Source: Zoroaster sp. YZ-2022 (lineage: Eukaryota > Echinodermata > Asteroidea > Forcipulatida > Zoroasteridae). From it: a stretch of 64,000 bases of DNA. The DNA lies in the NCBI GenBank assembly GCA_029582265.1, contig CM055816.1, positions 35,428,891 through 35,492,890 on the forward strand, given 5' to 3'. Shown piece after piece: positions 32,165 to 44,817 of this stretch. The translations under genes and the position numbers were made by a program. The notes beneath the pieces were generated by a model. That model saw only the letters and a program-made list of their open reading frames with translations. It did no database searches and was not told the DNA's origin. The first letter of the stretch is position 1, and the number at the start of each line of letters is the position of its first letter.

Positions 32165-34888
32165 ATCCCAATACCAGGTTCTGAAACTAATGGCCGCTTG
32201 CTTGGCATGGGAGATAATATTATCCCAAATACCAGGCTCTGAAACTTATGGTCGCTGACTTGGCATGGGAGATAATATTATCCCAAATACCAGGCTCTGA
32301 AACTTATGGTCGCTTGCTTGGCATGAGAGATAATATTATCCCAAATACCAGGCTCTGAAACTTATGGTCGCTGACTTGGCATGGGAGATAATATTATCCC
32401 AAATACCAGGCTCTGAAACTTATGGTCGCTGACTTGGCATGAGAGATATTATCCCAAATACCAGGCTCTGAAACTTATGGTCGCTTGCTTGGCATGAGAG
32501 ATATTATCCCAAATACCAGGCTCTGAAACTTATGGTCGCTGACTTGGCATGGGAGATAATAGTATCCCAAATACCAGGCTCTGAAACTTATGGTCGCTGA
32601 CTTGGCATGTGAGATAATATTATCCCAAATACCAGGCTCTGAAACTTATGGTCGCTTGCTTGGCATGAGAGATAATATTATCCCAAATACCAGGCTCTGA
32701 AACTTATGGTCGCTGACTTGGCATGGGAGATAATATTATCCCAAATACCAGGCTCTGGAACTTATGATCGCTTGCTTGGCAATGGGAGATAATGTTATCC
32801 CAAATACCAGGCTCTGAAACTTATGGTCGCTTGCTTGGCATGAGAGATATTATCCCAAATACCAGGCTCTGAAACTTATGGTCGCTGACTTGGCATGGGA
32901 GATAATATTATCCCAAATACCAGGCTCTGGAACTTATGATCGCTTGCTTGGCAATGGGAGATAATATTATCCCAAATACCAGGCTCTGAAACTTATGGTC
33001 GCTTGCTTGGCATGAGAGATATTATCCCAAATACCAGGCTCTGAAACTTATGGTCGCTTGCTTGGCATGAGAGATAATATTATCCCAAATACCAGGCTCT
33101 GAAACTTATGGTCGCTGACTTGGCATGGGAGATAATATTATCCCAAATACCAGGCTCTGAAACTTATGGCCGCTTGCTTGGCATGGGAGATAATATTATC
33201 CCAAATACCAGGCTCTGAAACTTATGGTCGCTGACTTGGCATGGGAGATAATATTATCCCAAATACCAGGCTCTGAAACTTATGGTCGCTGACTTGGCAT
33301 GGGAGATAATGTTATCCCAAATACCAGGCTCTGAAACGTATGGTCGCTTGCTTGGCATGGGAGATAATATTATCCCAAATACCAGGCTCTGAAACTTATG
33401 GTCGCTTGCTTGGCATGAGAGATATTATCCCAAATACCAGGCTCTGAAACTTATGGTCGCTGATTCTGGCCTGGGAGATAATAGTATCCCAAATACCAGG
33501 CTCTGAAACTTCTGGTCGCTGCCTTGGCATGGGAGATAATATTATCCCAAATACCAGGCTCTGAAACTTATGGTCGCTTGCTTGGCATGAGAGATAATAT
33601 TATCCCAAATACCAGGCTCTGAAACTTATGGTCGCTGACTTGGCATGGGAGATAATATTATCCCAAATACCAGGCTCTGAACTTATGATCGCTTGTTGTG
33701 GCAATGGGACATAATATTATCCCAAATACCAAGGCTCTGAAACTTATGGTCGCTTGCTTGGCATGAGAGATATTATCCCAAATACCAGGCTCTGAAACTT
33801 ATGGTCGTTTGTTTGGGCATGAGAGATATTATCCCCAAATACCAGGCTCTGAAACTATGGTCGCTGACTTGGCATGGGAGATAATATTATCCCAAATACC
33901 AGGCTCTGGAACTTATGATCGTTTGCTTGGCAATGGGAGATAATATTATCCCAAATACCAGGCTCTGAAACTTATGGTCGCTTGTTGCCATGAGAGATAT
34001 TATCCCAAATACCAGGCTCTGAAACTTATGGTCGCTTGCTTGGCATGAGAGACACATATTATCCCAAATACCAGGCTCTGAAACTTATGGTCGCTGACTT
34101 GGCATGGGAGATATATATCCCAAATACCAGGCTCTGAAACTTATGGTCGCTTGTTTATATGGGAGATAATATTATCCCAAATACCAGGCTCTGAAACTTA
34201 TGGTCGCTGATTCTGGCATGGGAGATAATATTATCCCAAATACCAGGCTCTGAAACTTATGGTCGCTGACTTGGCATGGGAGATAATGTTATCCCAAATA
34301 CCAGGCTCTGAAACGTATGGTCGCTTGTTTGGCATGGGAGATAATATTATCCCAAATACCAAGGCTCTGAAACTTATGGTCGCTTGCTTGGCATGAGAGA
34401 TATTATCCCAAATACCAGGCTCTGAAACTTATGGTCGCTGACTTGGCATGGGAGATAATAGTATCCCAAATACCAGGCTCTGAAACCTTATGGTCGTTGA
34501 CTTGGCATGGGAGATAATATTATCCCCAATACCAGGCTCTGAAACTTATGGTCGCTTGTTTTGGATGAGAGATAATATTATCCCAAATACCAGGCTCTGA
34601 AACTTATGGTCGCTGACTTGGCATGGAGATAATATTATCCCAAATACCAGGCTCTGAACTTATGATCGCTTGCTTGGCAATGGAGATAATATTATCCCAA
34701 ATACCAGGCTCTGAAACTTATGGTCGCTTGCTTGGCATGAGAGATATTATCCCAAATACCAGGCTCTGAAACTTATGGTCGCTTGCTTGGCATGAGAGGT
34801 AATATTATCCAAAATACCAGGCTCTAAAACTTATGGTCGCTTGCTTGGCTTGGGAGATAATATTATCCCAAATACCAGGCTCTATAAT
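32165..34888 (+). repeat. 58-bp satellite with higher-order repeats, copy A (about 47 units)
   Basis: The unit is TATCCCAAATACCAGGCTCT, GAAACTTATGGTCGCTGACT, TGGCATGGGAGATAATAT (58 bp). Unit types differ by CTGACTT or CTTGCTT, by a 3-bp loss (GAGATATTATCC), by AATAGTATCC, by AAACGTATGG, and by GGAACTTATGATCG...GGCAATGGG. These types recur in a fixed order of about 16-17 units; the CGTATGG unit lies at 33338 and 34313, 975 bp apart. The last unit ends in CAGGCTCTATAATG. Confidence 0.95.
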
Positions 34889-35024
34889 GTACTATAAAGA
34901 GTTTAATATTTGAAATAAAGACAAATTCTTCTCTGGAAACAAGATATTTTTTGTTTTAGTAGAGTGATTTAGAAAAACACAAATTAGGAAATAAATGTGA
35001 ACTATTTTAGTTCACTTTGAGAAT

Positions 35025-35280
35025 ATTTGCTGTTTAAAACAAATATTCGGAATTTTAACCAAGAACTTAATGACACTAACTGGGATTTGTTACTTTCTAC
35101 AAAAGATGTGAATGAAAAAAACGACCCAATTTCATAGATTATGTAATAAAACTTTATGACAAACATTTTCCACAACGAGATCTCAAATGCAGAGTTAATA
35201 AAGACAAGTCTCCATGGTTAACAGAAGGCATTTACAATTCGGTTAGACGTAAAAATTACTTGTATAAGAAACATCTTAAG
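35025..35280 (+). mobile_element. CR1-like LINE fragment, copy A (5' part)
   Basis: Inter-domain linker of a LINE: FNQELNDTNWDLLLSTKDVN, a break, then KLYDKHFPQRDLKCRVNKDK. It ends at AACATCTTAAG (35270-35280), the Penelope target site. The RT part that should follow is missing because the duplication boundary falls inside the Penelope element. Confidence 0.75.
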
Positions 35281-35312
35281 ATAAAACTTGTAGCTTTGCA
35301 TGGTGAGGGTGA

Positions 35313-36391
35313 TAAGTAAGACTAATTGCGGTGACACCATGTGGAATCTCAATTGAGTGGTAATTAGTTCTGAAAAGAACTGGAGGTACAACTCGACGTT
35401 TCGATCAGTATGCTCTGATCGTCCTCAGGAGAATGCCGGACTCTGGAAAATGCTGCTGCTTAAGTAGGCTGCTGGAGGATCATCCCTTGAATGGATGCTG
35501 GAGGATTAGTTCGTTGAGGCGCGCAGGCGGGAACTGTGAGACTAGGATCCTAGGGGTTGGGGGAGAGGAGTGTGTGCTCACTGAACTGAATCAGTTGTTA
35601 ACAAGCACAGCGGGAGGGAGGGTGGTTGACTTAGGATATAGGAGATCCCTCAGTCTGGGGTGGTTATGGACTTCGGATATATATGATCCTTCAGACCGTT
35701 GGGGTGGTCGCCAAATGTCGCTGATGTAGAAGCCGATGTCCTTGGGGTTGGGGGAGAGAGGAGTGTGTGCTCACTGAACTAAATCAGTTGTTAACAAGCA
35801 CAGGGGGAGGGAGGGTGGTTGACTTAGGATATAGGAGATCCTTCAGTCTGGGGTGGGTTATGGACTTCGGATATAGAAGATCCTTCAGTCCGTAGTAGTG
35901 GTCGCCAAATGTCGCTGATGTAGAAGCCGATGTCCTGTGGCACAGTGTCATGTTTGACGATCTCGATGGCCTCTCTGATGCGTCTGGGGTGCCATGTGTC
36001 GATGGGTGTGATGAGTTGGGCTGCCTGCCAGTCGATTTGGTGGTCCTTGATGTGCGAGTGCTTGACGATGGCTGACTTCTCGAAATCTCCTCTGCGGCCG
36101 TGTGCTCGGTGTTCCTTCAATCTGATGGGAAGGTTGCGTCCTGTTTCGCCGATGTACACCTTACCGCACTCACAGGGGATCCTAGATAGGGGAGACAAGC
36201 AGAGAGGGTTAGATTACTTACCTTGCTTTCGGGGTTTGGAACTGGCTTCGCTGTGCTGATCTTGCTGGGATTGGAACCGTTCCGTATGAGGGTGGTTCGG
36301 ATGTGCTGTAGTTCCTTGGGAAGGCTGTCCTTGTCACAAATGTTGTAGGCGCGTTGTACGAGGATACGGTTGACCGATGACTTGATGCTTG
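35313..36391 (-). mobile_element. Penelope-like element, left half, copy A (GIY-YIG part)
   Basis: Minus-strand coding: CGKVYIGETGRNLPIRLKEH ... HGRRGDFEKSAIVKHSHIKD and GFYISDIWRPLLRTEG. This is the GIY-YIG endonuclease of Penelope-like retroelements. The 3' non-coding end with the hammerhead-like motif (35392-35431) faces left. Internal 3' sequence (GTGTGTGCTCACTGAAC..., about 180 bp) is present twice. The copy is cut at the duplication junction. Confidence 0.85.
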
Positions 36392-36590
36392 GGCCAGCAT
36401 GCGTTTATCGACTTGAAGGAGATTCCGCATGACAGTAATAACACCATCAATGTCCTCCTTCAAACATTACTCAAATACCCTCGCCTTCCTCCAACACTTA
36501 CCTCCAATTAGACAACTGTGGACGGAGAACAAGAACATGTATGTGCTGGGATTGTGTGCTCTCCTTGTTGAGATGGGAATATTTAAAAAG
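36392..36590 (+). CDS. Partial exon of the DUF7869-type gene, copy B
   Basis: Starts mid-exon at the duplication junction (QHAFIDLKEIPHDSNNTINV...). It lacks one G in GGACGG(G)AGAAC compared with copy A but keeps CCTCCAATTAG where A has lost a C. Confidence 0.6.
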
Positions 36591-36816
36591 GTAAGTGAGG
36601 TTCCTTAATGGTTTTACACAATTTAGTATTCAGACAGTTTTGCTATTCTGATTGCTTGTGCACAAACTATTGTGTATGTACAAGGTACCAACAAAAGCAT
36701 GAATTTTGTGGTACTCAAACTGAAAATAAGACATTTATTGTTCATGTTTCTCCTCGAAAACGGAAGTTTTCACTAAGTAGTGGAAGACAAAAACAAGTGT
36801 AGAAATATCAACAGCA

Positions 36817-36857
36817 TTCTCCTGAGGATGATCAGAGCATACTGATCGAAATGTCGA
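36817..36857 (+). ncRNA. Hammerhead-like motif, intronic, copy B
   Basis: Same motif as 27786-27827. Confidence 0.4.
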
Positions 36858-37343
36858 GTTGAAAAATCTGCAGCTGGTCTTTATTAAGATGTTTTGTTGA
36901 TAACATAGGAGTCTCAAAAGTCAGAAACGGCTATGGCCCTGGGATTGTTCTGCCTGCAATAAAGCTGCAATACTCCAATTATCCTGGGAACTGTTGCATG
37001 TTCTTTTTCGGAGCAATGCTGTATGACCCATGGATCAGTAGCATTTTCCAGTGGCCAATACTAGGGACAAGCCAATTTCCTACAAAACAACAATCTTTGA
37101 TAATTTTTGTTTTCTTGTCAACTTTGCACAAGTGAAAATTATTTTGTTATTAATATATTTATGGCAGTATATAAGCAAGCCTGCACAAAAATGGAATTGT
37201 ATCATTCCAAAATATAATATGCGAGTTTCTCAATTAGTTCTTGCTCGACAACACATTCTTTTATCAATGCAGTATAGACAGCTAAGGCCAAAATTGAACA
37301 AGAACACTTTAATGAAATCAAACCTTTGTACTTTTTTTCTCAG

Positions 37344-37608
37344 ATAAAGATTAGCTTCCTGATGGTGGGCCATACGCATCAGGATATCGATCAACTTTTC
37401 TCCCGATTCTCCGTACACATGTGGCGAAATCGTGTGCATACGATGTCACGTCTTCTGGAATTGCTACCTTGTTCTTACAACAAGCCAAACACTACTGCTG
37501 AGCGCCTTCAGAACACGGTCAATTTTCGTGACTGGATAGCCCCATGTCTGAATGCCTTGGCTCAATACAGCAGACCTCACGTCTTCAAATTCACTTTGAA
37601 TGAAGTCG
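37344..37608 (+). CDS. Exon: GHTHQDID core motif, copy B, intact
   Basis: Open from acceptor (TCTCAG) to donor (GTCG|GTAGGC): SFLMVGHTHQDIDQLFSRFS ... NKPNTTAERLQNTVNFRDWI ... PHVFKFTLNEVG. This is the best-preserved exon of the family in the window and the best query. Confidence 0.75.
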
Positions 37609-38794
37609 GTAGGCACATGTATTCTACTAATTATATGACAACTTTACATGCACGAAGGTCAATACATGTACATTCAGTCATGGTTATAGAGTCAATTTTT
37701 TTTCTTCTTTTTTTTCTTTTCTGTTTTGTTTGTTGTTGTTGAGATAACCCTGAAAAAAATTATGTATACTAGGACAATGTATGCTCAAATAGTATGGGGG
37801 TACCTTGCAGTAAGGGGTTGTCTATGTGCGCCTGGTAGTGTTCTTGGATGGAGACATTATCAGATGAGGCACAGGTGGTAAAACCCTGTGGATTTCTGCA
37901 ATTTCCAGTGATTTGTTGAGATGCCAAATACAATAGACCATTACATGGCTGAATATCACCAAATGTGGACGAACGGTCACGAAGCTCGGTATTCGCCTTT
38001 CCAAATTCACCAAAATTTTAGTGCAATATGTAACAGACATTTGAAGTCATGACTGTTGGACAATGCAATTATCATGAACTGCACATTTCATTATTGGAAA
38101 TCATAAACCCTACTTTGTGAACACAAATGTTGACATCATTTGAGGCTAAAAAGTAGCTCAGTCAGGTTGAATTGTGTAAATTTACTTAAACCTGGCATCC
38201 ACCTGTTTGGGAAATGACAAACATCGCAATGCCATTGTTCTAGTGAGGGAATCCTTTAGTAACAAAACACACATGATCAACATGCAGATTAGGTCTTTGA
38301 TTTTTTTCCTGAGCAATGGCTCATTGTTTAAAAATAGGTAATCGTGCAAACTTTGAATACCAGGATTTTAAAATATTTTTGTGACACATAGGAAGTGAGA
38401 AATTATTCTTCAGTGAGGTATAGAAAACAAACTTATACATTGGTAATTTAGTGTACTCGGTTTGAATTTCATACGACTTCTTCTAATAAAAAAATGGTGG
38501 AGCTTTTGGACAGAGACCCACAGAGTTTGCATATTGTCTTGGTAACTTAAGATGGCCTTGGGAATGCACATATGGAAGAACATATGCAATAGATTATGCG
38601 TATCAGCTGATATGCAACACTTACATGTGTAATTCATGAGCTAGTAATAACTATGCAAATTGTTTCAAGCATCATTAGTAACAAAACATAGACTAGAGCA
38701 TAACTTGTTGTTTTCATTATATTTTGATTTGCAAAAAAATCCCAAAATGACAACAATAAGTGATTCAAAACTTTTCTTCTATGTCTTTGTTCAG

Positions 38795-39049
38795 GTAAAG
38801 CAGTTATGCACACAAAGAAATGGAGTTCAACTGGTGAGGCATGGTCTCCATGTGTAGTAGCTTTGAGGAGCACCTTCCACTCTGTTGCTAAAACATCCAG
38901 TTAGTTGTCCATGCTGTTCAGAAAAGATTTTGCCAAACTTAATCTGAATAAACTCAAGCATAGCATTCTCAGTGCAAGAGAATTCTCGAGGCTCCTGAGT
39001 TGGAGGAATGGAACAACTTTCTTACAACTTGATGGAGAATGCAAAGCAG
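38795..39049 (+). CDS. Exon after the core, copy B
   Basis: Counterpart of 29763-30017. Here the frame KDFAKLNLNKLKHSILSARE is open where copy A is shifted, while the 5' part is shifted instead (TAGCTTTGAGG). Confidence 0.55.
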
Positions 39050-39516
39050 GTAACACAAATGAAGCTTCTAAACAAATCAATCAATCATAATAAAGGCTCC
39101 ATCCTGTGTGTGTCTTGTGGGTATGGCAGCCATGGGCATTGATCGGTAGGGTGGTGGGCTGGACAACCATCACCCATTTTTAAAGTGAAGGGAACAGTTT
39201 ATTAAAGGCACCAAATTTTGCTGGCCCATATTGAAAATATAATGACTTTTGTTATTGTTAATGTAATAAAATAAAGGTAATTTTACAGTGAACTGAATTT
39301 TTTTCCTTACAAAACTTGGCAGAACTCGTCACCATAGAACGCTATAGAATCTAAAAATTTAAAGGTTCCCTACTGTATGCATCCAATAATTCTACATAAT
39401 TATTCAAATTCATAACAAGATTAAATGACTTGCAAACTTTTAGTGAAAGGGGTTAGAATTATTCCTATTTTTGTTTTATCTGGGATTATATAAATGTACA
39501 TCACTTTTAATCGTAG

Positions 39517-39687
39517 TTACAATGAAGGAACAGTAGATGAAGCAACAGCAGATCAGACAGAGATTTCATTTCACTATATGATATATTAGCCAACTGTAGA
39601 GAACAGGAAGCTACAAGCAATGACCAACAAACAACTGACATCTATGCTGAAGATGAGCTTTCTGATGACGACCTTCGTCCAGTCCAA
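39517..39687 (+). CDS. Exon: acidic C-terminal segment, copy B
   Basis: Counterpart of 30495-30667 with small losses (GTAGTTACAATG). Confidence 0.45.
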
Positions 39688-39842
39688 GTAAACAAATCCA
39701 AGTCCAAGTAAACGAAATTGCAAATATTCATTCTTAAAGAGGAGCTCTAAGGTCATTACAGCGGTCGTTTCATATCTAAAACTGGTGGAAATTAGACACT
39801 TAACTCCTCTGATTTGTTCTCATTTTGTTCATTATTTTAAAG

Positions 39843-39976
39843 GTTCACCTTGGAAAAAAAAAAAGCGCAAAAAGAAAACAGGTAGTAGCAGCAAAGGTGA
39901 AGCCAGCAGCACAAAAGGACAAAGCAACAAAGGAGTATCAGCAAAGGTGGTGTCAGCAGACGAAAGAAGACACTAA
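39843..39976 (+). CDS. Last exon: basic tail, copy B
   Basis: Counterpart of 30822-30959. The poly-A run is longer and GAAGCC is missing near the stop. Confidence 0.5.
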
Positions 39977-41164
39977 CCCATCTGAAAACAACTTATGCCA
40001 GCCTCCCAGCAAACTTTACAAACCTATTTGAATGAAATTTTGAAATTTATTTACTATGTGACTAGTGATTATCGCAATAGCTGAAAATCAATTAAAATTT
40101 GTCTATACTTTTTTAAAACTAAATTGGTCACTGATTTGCAGTGCCTGAACAGCGAGTTTCACGAAAAGCCGGCTTGTGGTGACATCAGTCTTTGGAGCAT
40201 CCTCGAGATTCCCACTGTTAATTACTGTTTTATTACAATCACCTCACCACATTGGATGATGAATGAAATAACAATACCCCCTTATTACCTTGTTACTTTA
40301 GAGACTTAACTTTGCTGATTAGTCCAGAAAAGTGTTGCGCCGTCTGTTGATTGTGTCCGCATCACCGAGAGTACAATACAAATCATTGTTCAATGACCAG
40401 ACTAGGTTGTCTTTGATTATGCTGTTGCCATCAAAGGCAAGACAGGGGTTGGTTTTTCAAAGACTAAGAGATGGGACTAATTTTTCAATTGTTAATTACA
40501 AAAAAAGCCATGGTGTTAAATTGATAAACTTATGAAGTACAATTTGATGGCATTTCACACGAGATTTAAAAGTAATTTTCATTTGAAACAAATCATCCAG
40601 GTATCCCTTTAAACACCTACTTAAAAAAACACGCATATTTTGAATGTACTTCCAAGTATTTATTTATTTATTTATTTATTTATTTGTTCATTCCTTCGTT
40701 CATTTATGGATACATTGATTTTAAATGAGTTGTTTTTCCCTGGGGAAAGTGTATATTACAAACACATCTAGTTCTAGTTTTATATTTTAGGTTGTATTTA
40801 TTATGAAGTCTAGTTACAAACTCTAATAATTTGGCCTGGGAAAAGATAAAAATGGTAAACCCTTCATGGAAGTTTTTCTTGTGAGGTGATCACTGTACAT
40901 GTAATTAGTACTGAAGTTTTGGTTATTTTTTGCAATATTCTTTGCAAAACAAAAAACGTCTGCTCTTATGCGATTAAAAATAGTTCTTAAAAATGTGTTC
41001 ATCTCTAGAAGCTTTGAATTCCCACTTTATTGTAGAATGTTTATTATCCTGTTCTAAACAATAATGTAAGACTATACTATGAAAAGTGTTGTCATTAAGA
41101 CGCAGTAGCCTTAAGTCGAGGCAACCACAGAAAAGTTTTTGTTTAGTAAAGGCTAAGTGAGTGG

Positions 41165-43872
41165 TAACATCCCAATACCAGGTTCTGAAACTAATGGCCG
41201 CTTGCTTGGCATGGGAGATAATATTATCCCAAATACCAGGCTCTGAAACTTATGGTCGCTGACTTGGCATGGGAGATAATATTATCCCAAATACCAGGCT
41301 CTGAAACTTATGGTCGTTGCTTGTTAATGAGAGATAATATTATCCCAAATACCAGGCTCTGAAACTTATGGTCGCTGACTTGGCATGGGAGATAATATTA
41401 TCCCAAATACTATGCCTGAAACTATATCGGACTTGGCATGAGAGATATTATCCCAAATACCAGGCTCTGAAACTTATGGTCGCTTGTTTGGCATGAGAGA
41501 TATTATCCCAAATACCAGGTTTGAAACTTATGGTCGCTGACTTGGCATGGGAGATAATAGTATCCCAAATACCAGGTTTAAACTTATGGTCGCTGACTTG
41601 GCATGAGAGATTACATTATCCCAAATACCAGGCTCTGAAACTTATGGTCGCTTGCTTGGCATGAGATAATATTATCCCAAATACCAGGCTCTGAAACTTA
41701 TGGTCGCTGACTTGGCATGGAGATAATATTATCCCAAATACCAGGCTCTGGAACTTATGATCGCTTGCTTGGCAATGGGATAATGTTATCCAAATACCAG
41801 GCTCTGAAACTTATGGTCGCTTGCTTGGCATGAGAGATATTATCCCAAATACCAGGTTTGAAACTTATGGTCGCTGACTTGGCATGGAGATAATATTATC
41901 CCAAATACCAGGCTCTGGAACTTATGATCGCTTGTTTTACAATGGGAGATAATATTATCCCAAATACCAGGCTCTGAAACTATGGTCGCTTGCTTGGCAT
42001 GAGAGATATTATCCCAAATACCAGGCTCTGAAACTTATGGTCGTTTGTTGGCATATGAGAGATAAATATTATCCCAAATACCAGGCTCTGAAACTTATGG
42101 TCGCTGACTTGGCATGGGAGATAATATTATCCCAAATACCAGGCTCTGAAACTTATGGCCGCTTGCTTGGCATGAGAGATAATATTATCCCAAATACCAG
42201 GCTCTGAAACTTATGGTCGCTGACTTGGCATGGGAGATAATATTATCCCAAATACCAGGCTCTGAAACTTCTGGTCGCTGATCTGGCATGGAGATAATGT
42301 TATCCCAAATACCAGGCTCTGAAACGTATGGTCGCTTGCTTGGCATGGGAGATAATATTATCCCAAATACCAGGCTCTGAAACTTATGGTCGCTTGCTTG
42401 GCATGAGAGATATTATCCCAAATACCAGGCTCTGAAACTTATGGTCGCTGACTTGGCATGGGAGATAATAGTATCCCAAATACCAGGCTCTGAAACTTAT
42501 GGTCGCTGACTTGGCATGGGAGATAATATTATCCCAAATACCAGGCTCTGAAACTTATGGTCGCTTGCTTGGCATGAGAGATAATATTATCCCAAATACC
42601 AGGCTCTGAAACGTATGGTCGCTGACTTGGCATGGGAGATAATATTATCCCAAATACCAGGCTCTGGAACTTATGATCGCTTGCTTGGCAATGGGACATA
42701 ATATTATCCCAAATACCAGGCTCTGAAACTTATGGTCGCTTGCTTGGCATGAGAGATATTATCCCAAATACCAGGCTCTGAAACTTATGGTCGCTTGCTT
42801 GGCATGAGAGATATTATCCCAAATACCAGGCTCTGAAACTTATGGTCGCTGACTTGGCATGGGAGATAATATTATCCCAAATACCAGGCTCTGGAACTTA
42901 TGATCGCTTGCTTGGCAATGGGAGATAATATTATCCCAAATACCAGGCTCTGAAACTTATGGTCGCTTGCTTGGCATGAGAGATATTATCCCAAATACCA
43001 GGCTCTGAAACTTATGGTCGCTTGCTTGGCATGAGAGATAATATTATCCCAAATACCAGGCTCTGAAACTTATGGTCGCTGACTTGGCATGGGAGATAAT
43101 ATTATCCCAAATACCAGGCTCTGAAACTTATGGCCGCTTGCTTGGCATGGGAGATAATATTATCCCAAATACCAGGCTCTGAAACTTATGGTCGCTGACT
43201 TGGCATGGGAGATAATATTATCCCAAATACCAGGCTCTGAAACTTATGGTCGCTGACTTGGCATGGGAGATAATGTTATCCCAAATACCAGGCTCTGAAA
43301 CGTATGGTCGCTTGCTTGGCATGGGAGATAATATTATCCCAAATACCAGGCTCTGAAACTTATGGTCGCTTGCTTGGCATGAGAGATATTATCCCAAATA
43401 CCAGGCTCTGAAACTTATGGTCGCTGACTTGGCATGGGAGATAATAGTATCCCAAATACCAGGCTCTGAAACTTATGGTCGCTGACTTGGCATGGGAGAT
43501 AATATTATCCCAAATACCAGGCTCTGAAACTTATGGTCGCTTGCTTGGCATGAGAGATAATATTATCCCAAATACCAGGCTCTGAAACTTATGGTCGCTG
43601 ACTTGGCATGGGAGATAATATTATCCCAAATACCAGGCTCTGGAACTTATGATCGCTTGCTTGGCAATGGGAGATAATATTATCCCAAATACCAGGCTCT
43701 GAAACTTATGGTCGCTTGCTTGGCATGAGAGATATTATCCCAAATACCAGGCTCTGAAACTTATGGTCGCTTGCTTGGCATGAGAGGTAATATTATCCAA
43801 AATACCAGGCTCTAAAACTTATGGTCGCTTGCTTGGCTTGGGAGATAATATTATCCCAAATACCAGGCTCTA
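41165..43872 (+). repeat. 58-bp satellite with higher-order repeats, copy B
   Basis: Same unit types and order as copy A; CGTATGG units at 42323 and 43298 are again 975 bp apart. An extra CGTATGG unit appears at 42610. Confidence 0.95.
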
Positions 43873-44009
43873 TAATGTACTATAAAGAGTTTAATATTTG
43901 AAATAAAGACAAATTCTTCTCTGGAAACAAGATATTTTTGTTTTAGTAGAGTGATTTAGAAAACACAAATTAGGAAATAAATGTGAACTATTTTAGTTCA
44001 CTTTGAGAA

Positions 44010-44262
44010 TATTTGCTGTTTAAAACAAATATTCGGAATTTTAACCAAGAACTTAATGACACTAACTGGGATTTGTTACTTTCTACAAAAGATGTGAATG
44101 AAATGTACGACCAATTCATAGATTATGTAATAAAACTTTATGACAAACATTTTCCACAACGAGATCTCAAATGCAGAGTTAATAAAGACAAGTTCCATGG
44201 TTAACAGAAGGCATTTACAATTCGGTTAGACGTAAAATTACTTGTATAAGAAACATCTTAAG
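44010..44262 (+). mobile_element. CR1-like LINE, 5' part (before the Penelope insertion)
   Basis: FKTNIRNFNQELNDTNWDLL ... VNEMYDQFIDYVIKLYDKHF, then SVRRK and LYKKHLK reaching AACATCTTAAG (44252-44262). The reading continues after the insertion at 46301. Confidence 0.8.
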
Positions 44263-44371
44263 ATAAAACTTGTAGCTTTTGCATGGTGAGGGTGATAAGT
44301 AAGACTAATTGCGGTGACACCATGTGGAATCTCAATTGAGTGGTAATTAGTTCTGAAAAGAACTGAGGCAA

Positions 44372-44411
44372 CTCGACGTTTCGATCAGATGCTCTGACTC
44401 GTCCTCAGGAG
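44372..44411 (-). ncRNA. Hammerhead-like motif, left Penelope half, copy B
   Basis: Inverse of the 46182 motif with two indels in stem II (CAGATGCTCTGACTCG). Confidence 0.35.
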
Positions 44412-44817
44412 AATGCTGGACTTGGAAAATGCTGCTGCTTAAGTAGGCTGCTGGAGGATCATCCCTTGAATGGATGCTGGAGGATTAGTTCGTTGAGGCG
44501 CGCAGGCGGGAACTGTGAGACTAGGGATCCTAGGGGTTGGGGGAGGAGGTGTGCTCACTGAACTGAATCAGTTGTTAACAAGCACAGCGGGAGGGAGGGT
44601 GGTTGACTTAGGATATAGGAGATCCCTCAGTCTGGTGGGGTTATGGACTCGGACATAGAAGATCCTTCAGTCCGTAGTGGTGGTCGCCAAATGTCGCTGA
44701 TGTAGAAGCCGATGTCCTTGGGGTTGGGGAGAGAGGAGTGTGCTCACTGAACTAAATCAGTTGTTAACAAGCACAGGAGGGAGGGTGGTTGACTTAGGAT
44801 ATAGGAGATCCTTCAGT

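Larger units (their letters stand above)
27357..36391 (+). repeat. 9-kb tandem duplication, copy A
   Basis: Begins GGCCAGCATGCG inside a coding exon and ends GATGCTTGG inside the Penelope-like element. Copy B (36392-45350) follows directly. The junction CTTGGGCCAGC has 2-3 G of microhomology. The copies match throughout apart from scattered short indels and substitutions. Confidence 0.9.

Noticed and set aside
32165..34888. Regular repeats reminiscent of a CRISPR array
   Set aside because: Units are contiguous 58-bp satellite repeats without unique spacers, and the DNA is eukaryotic.
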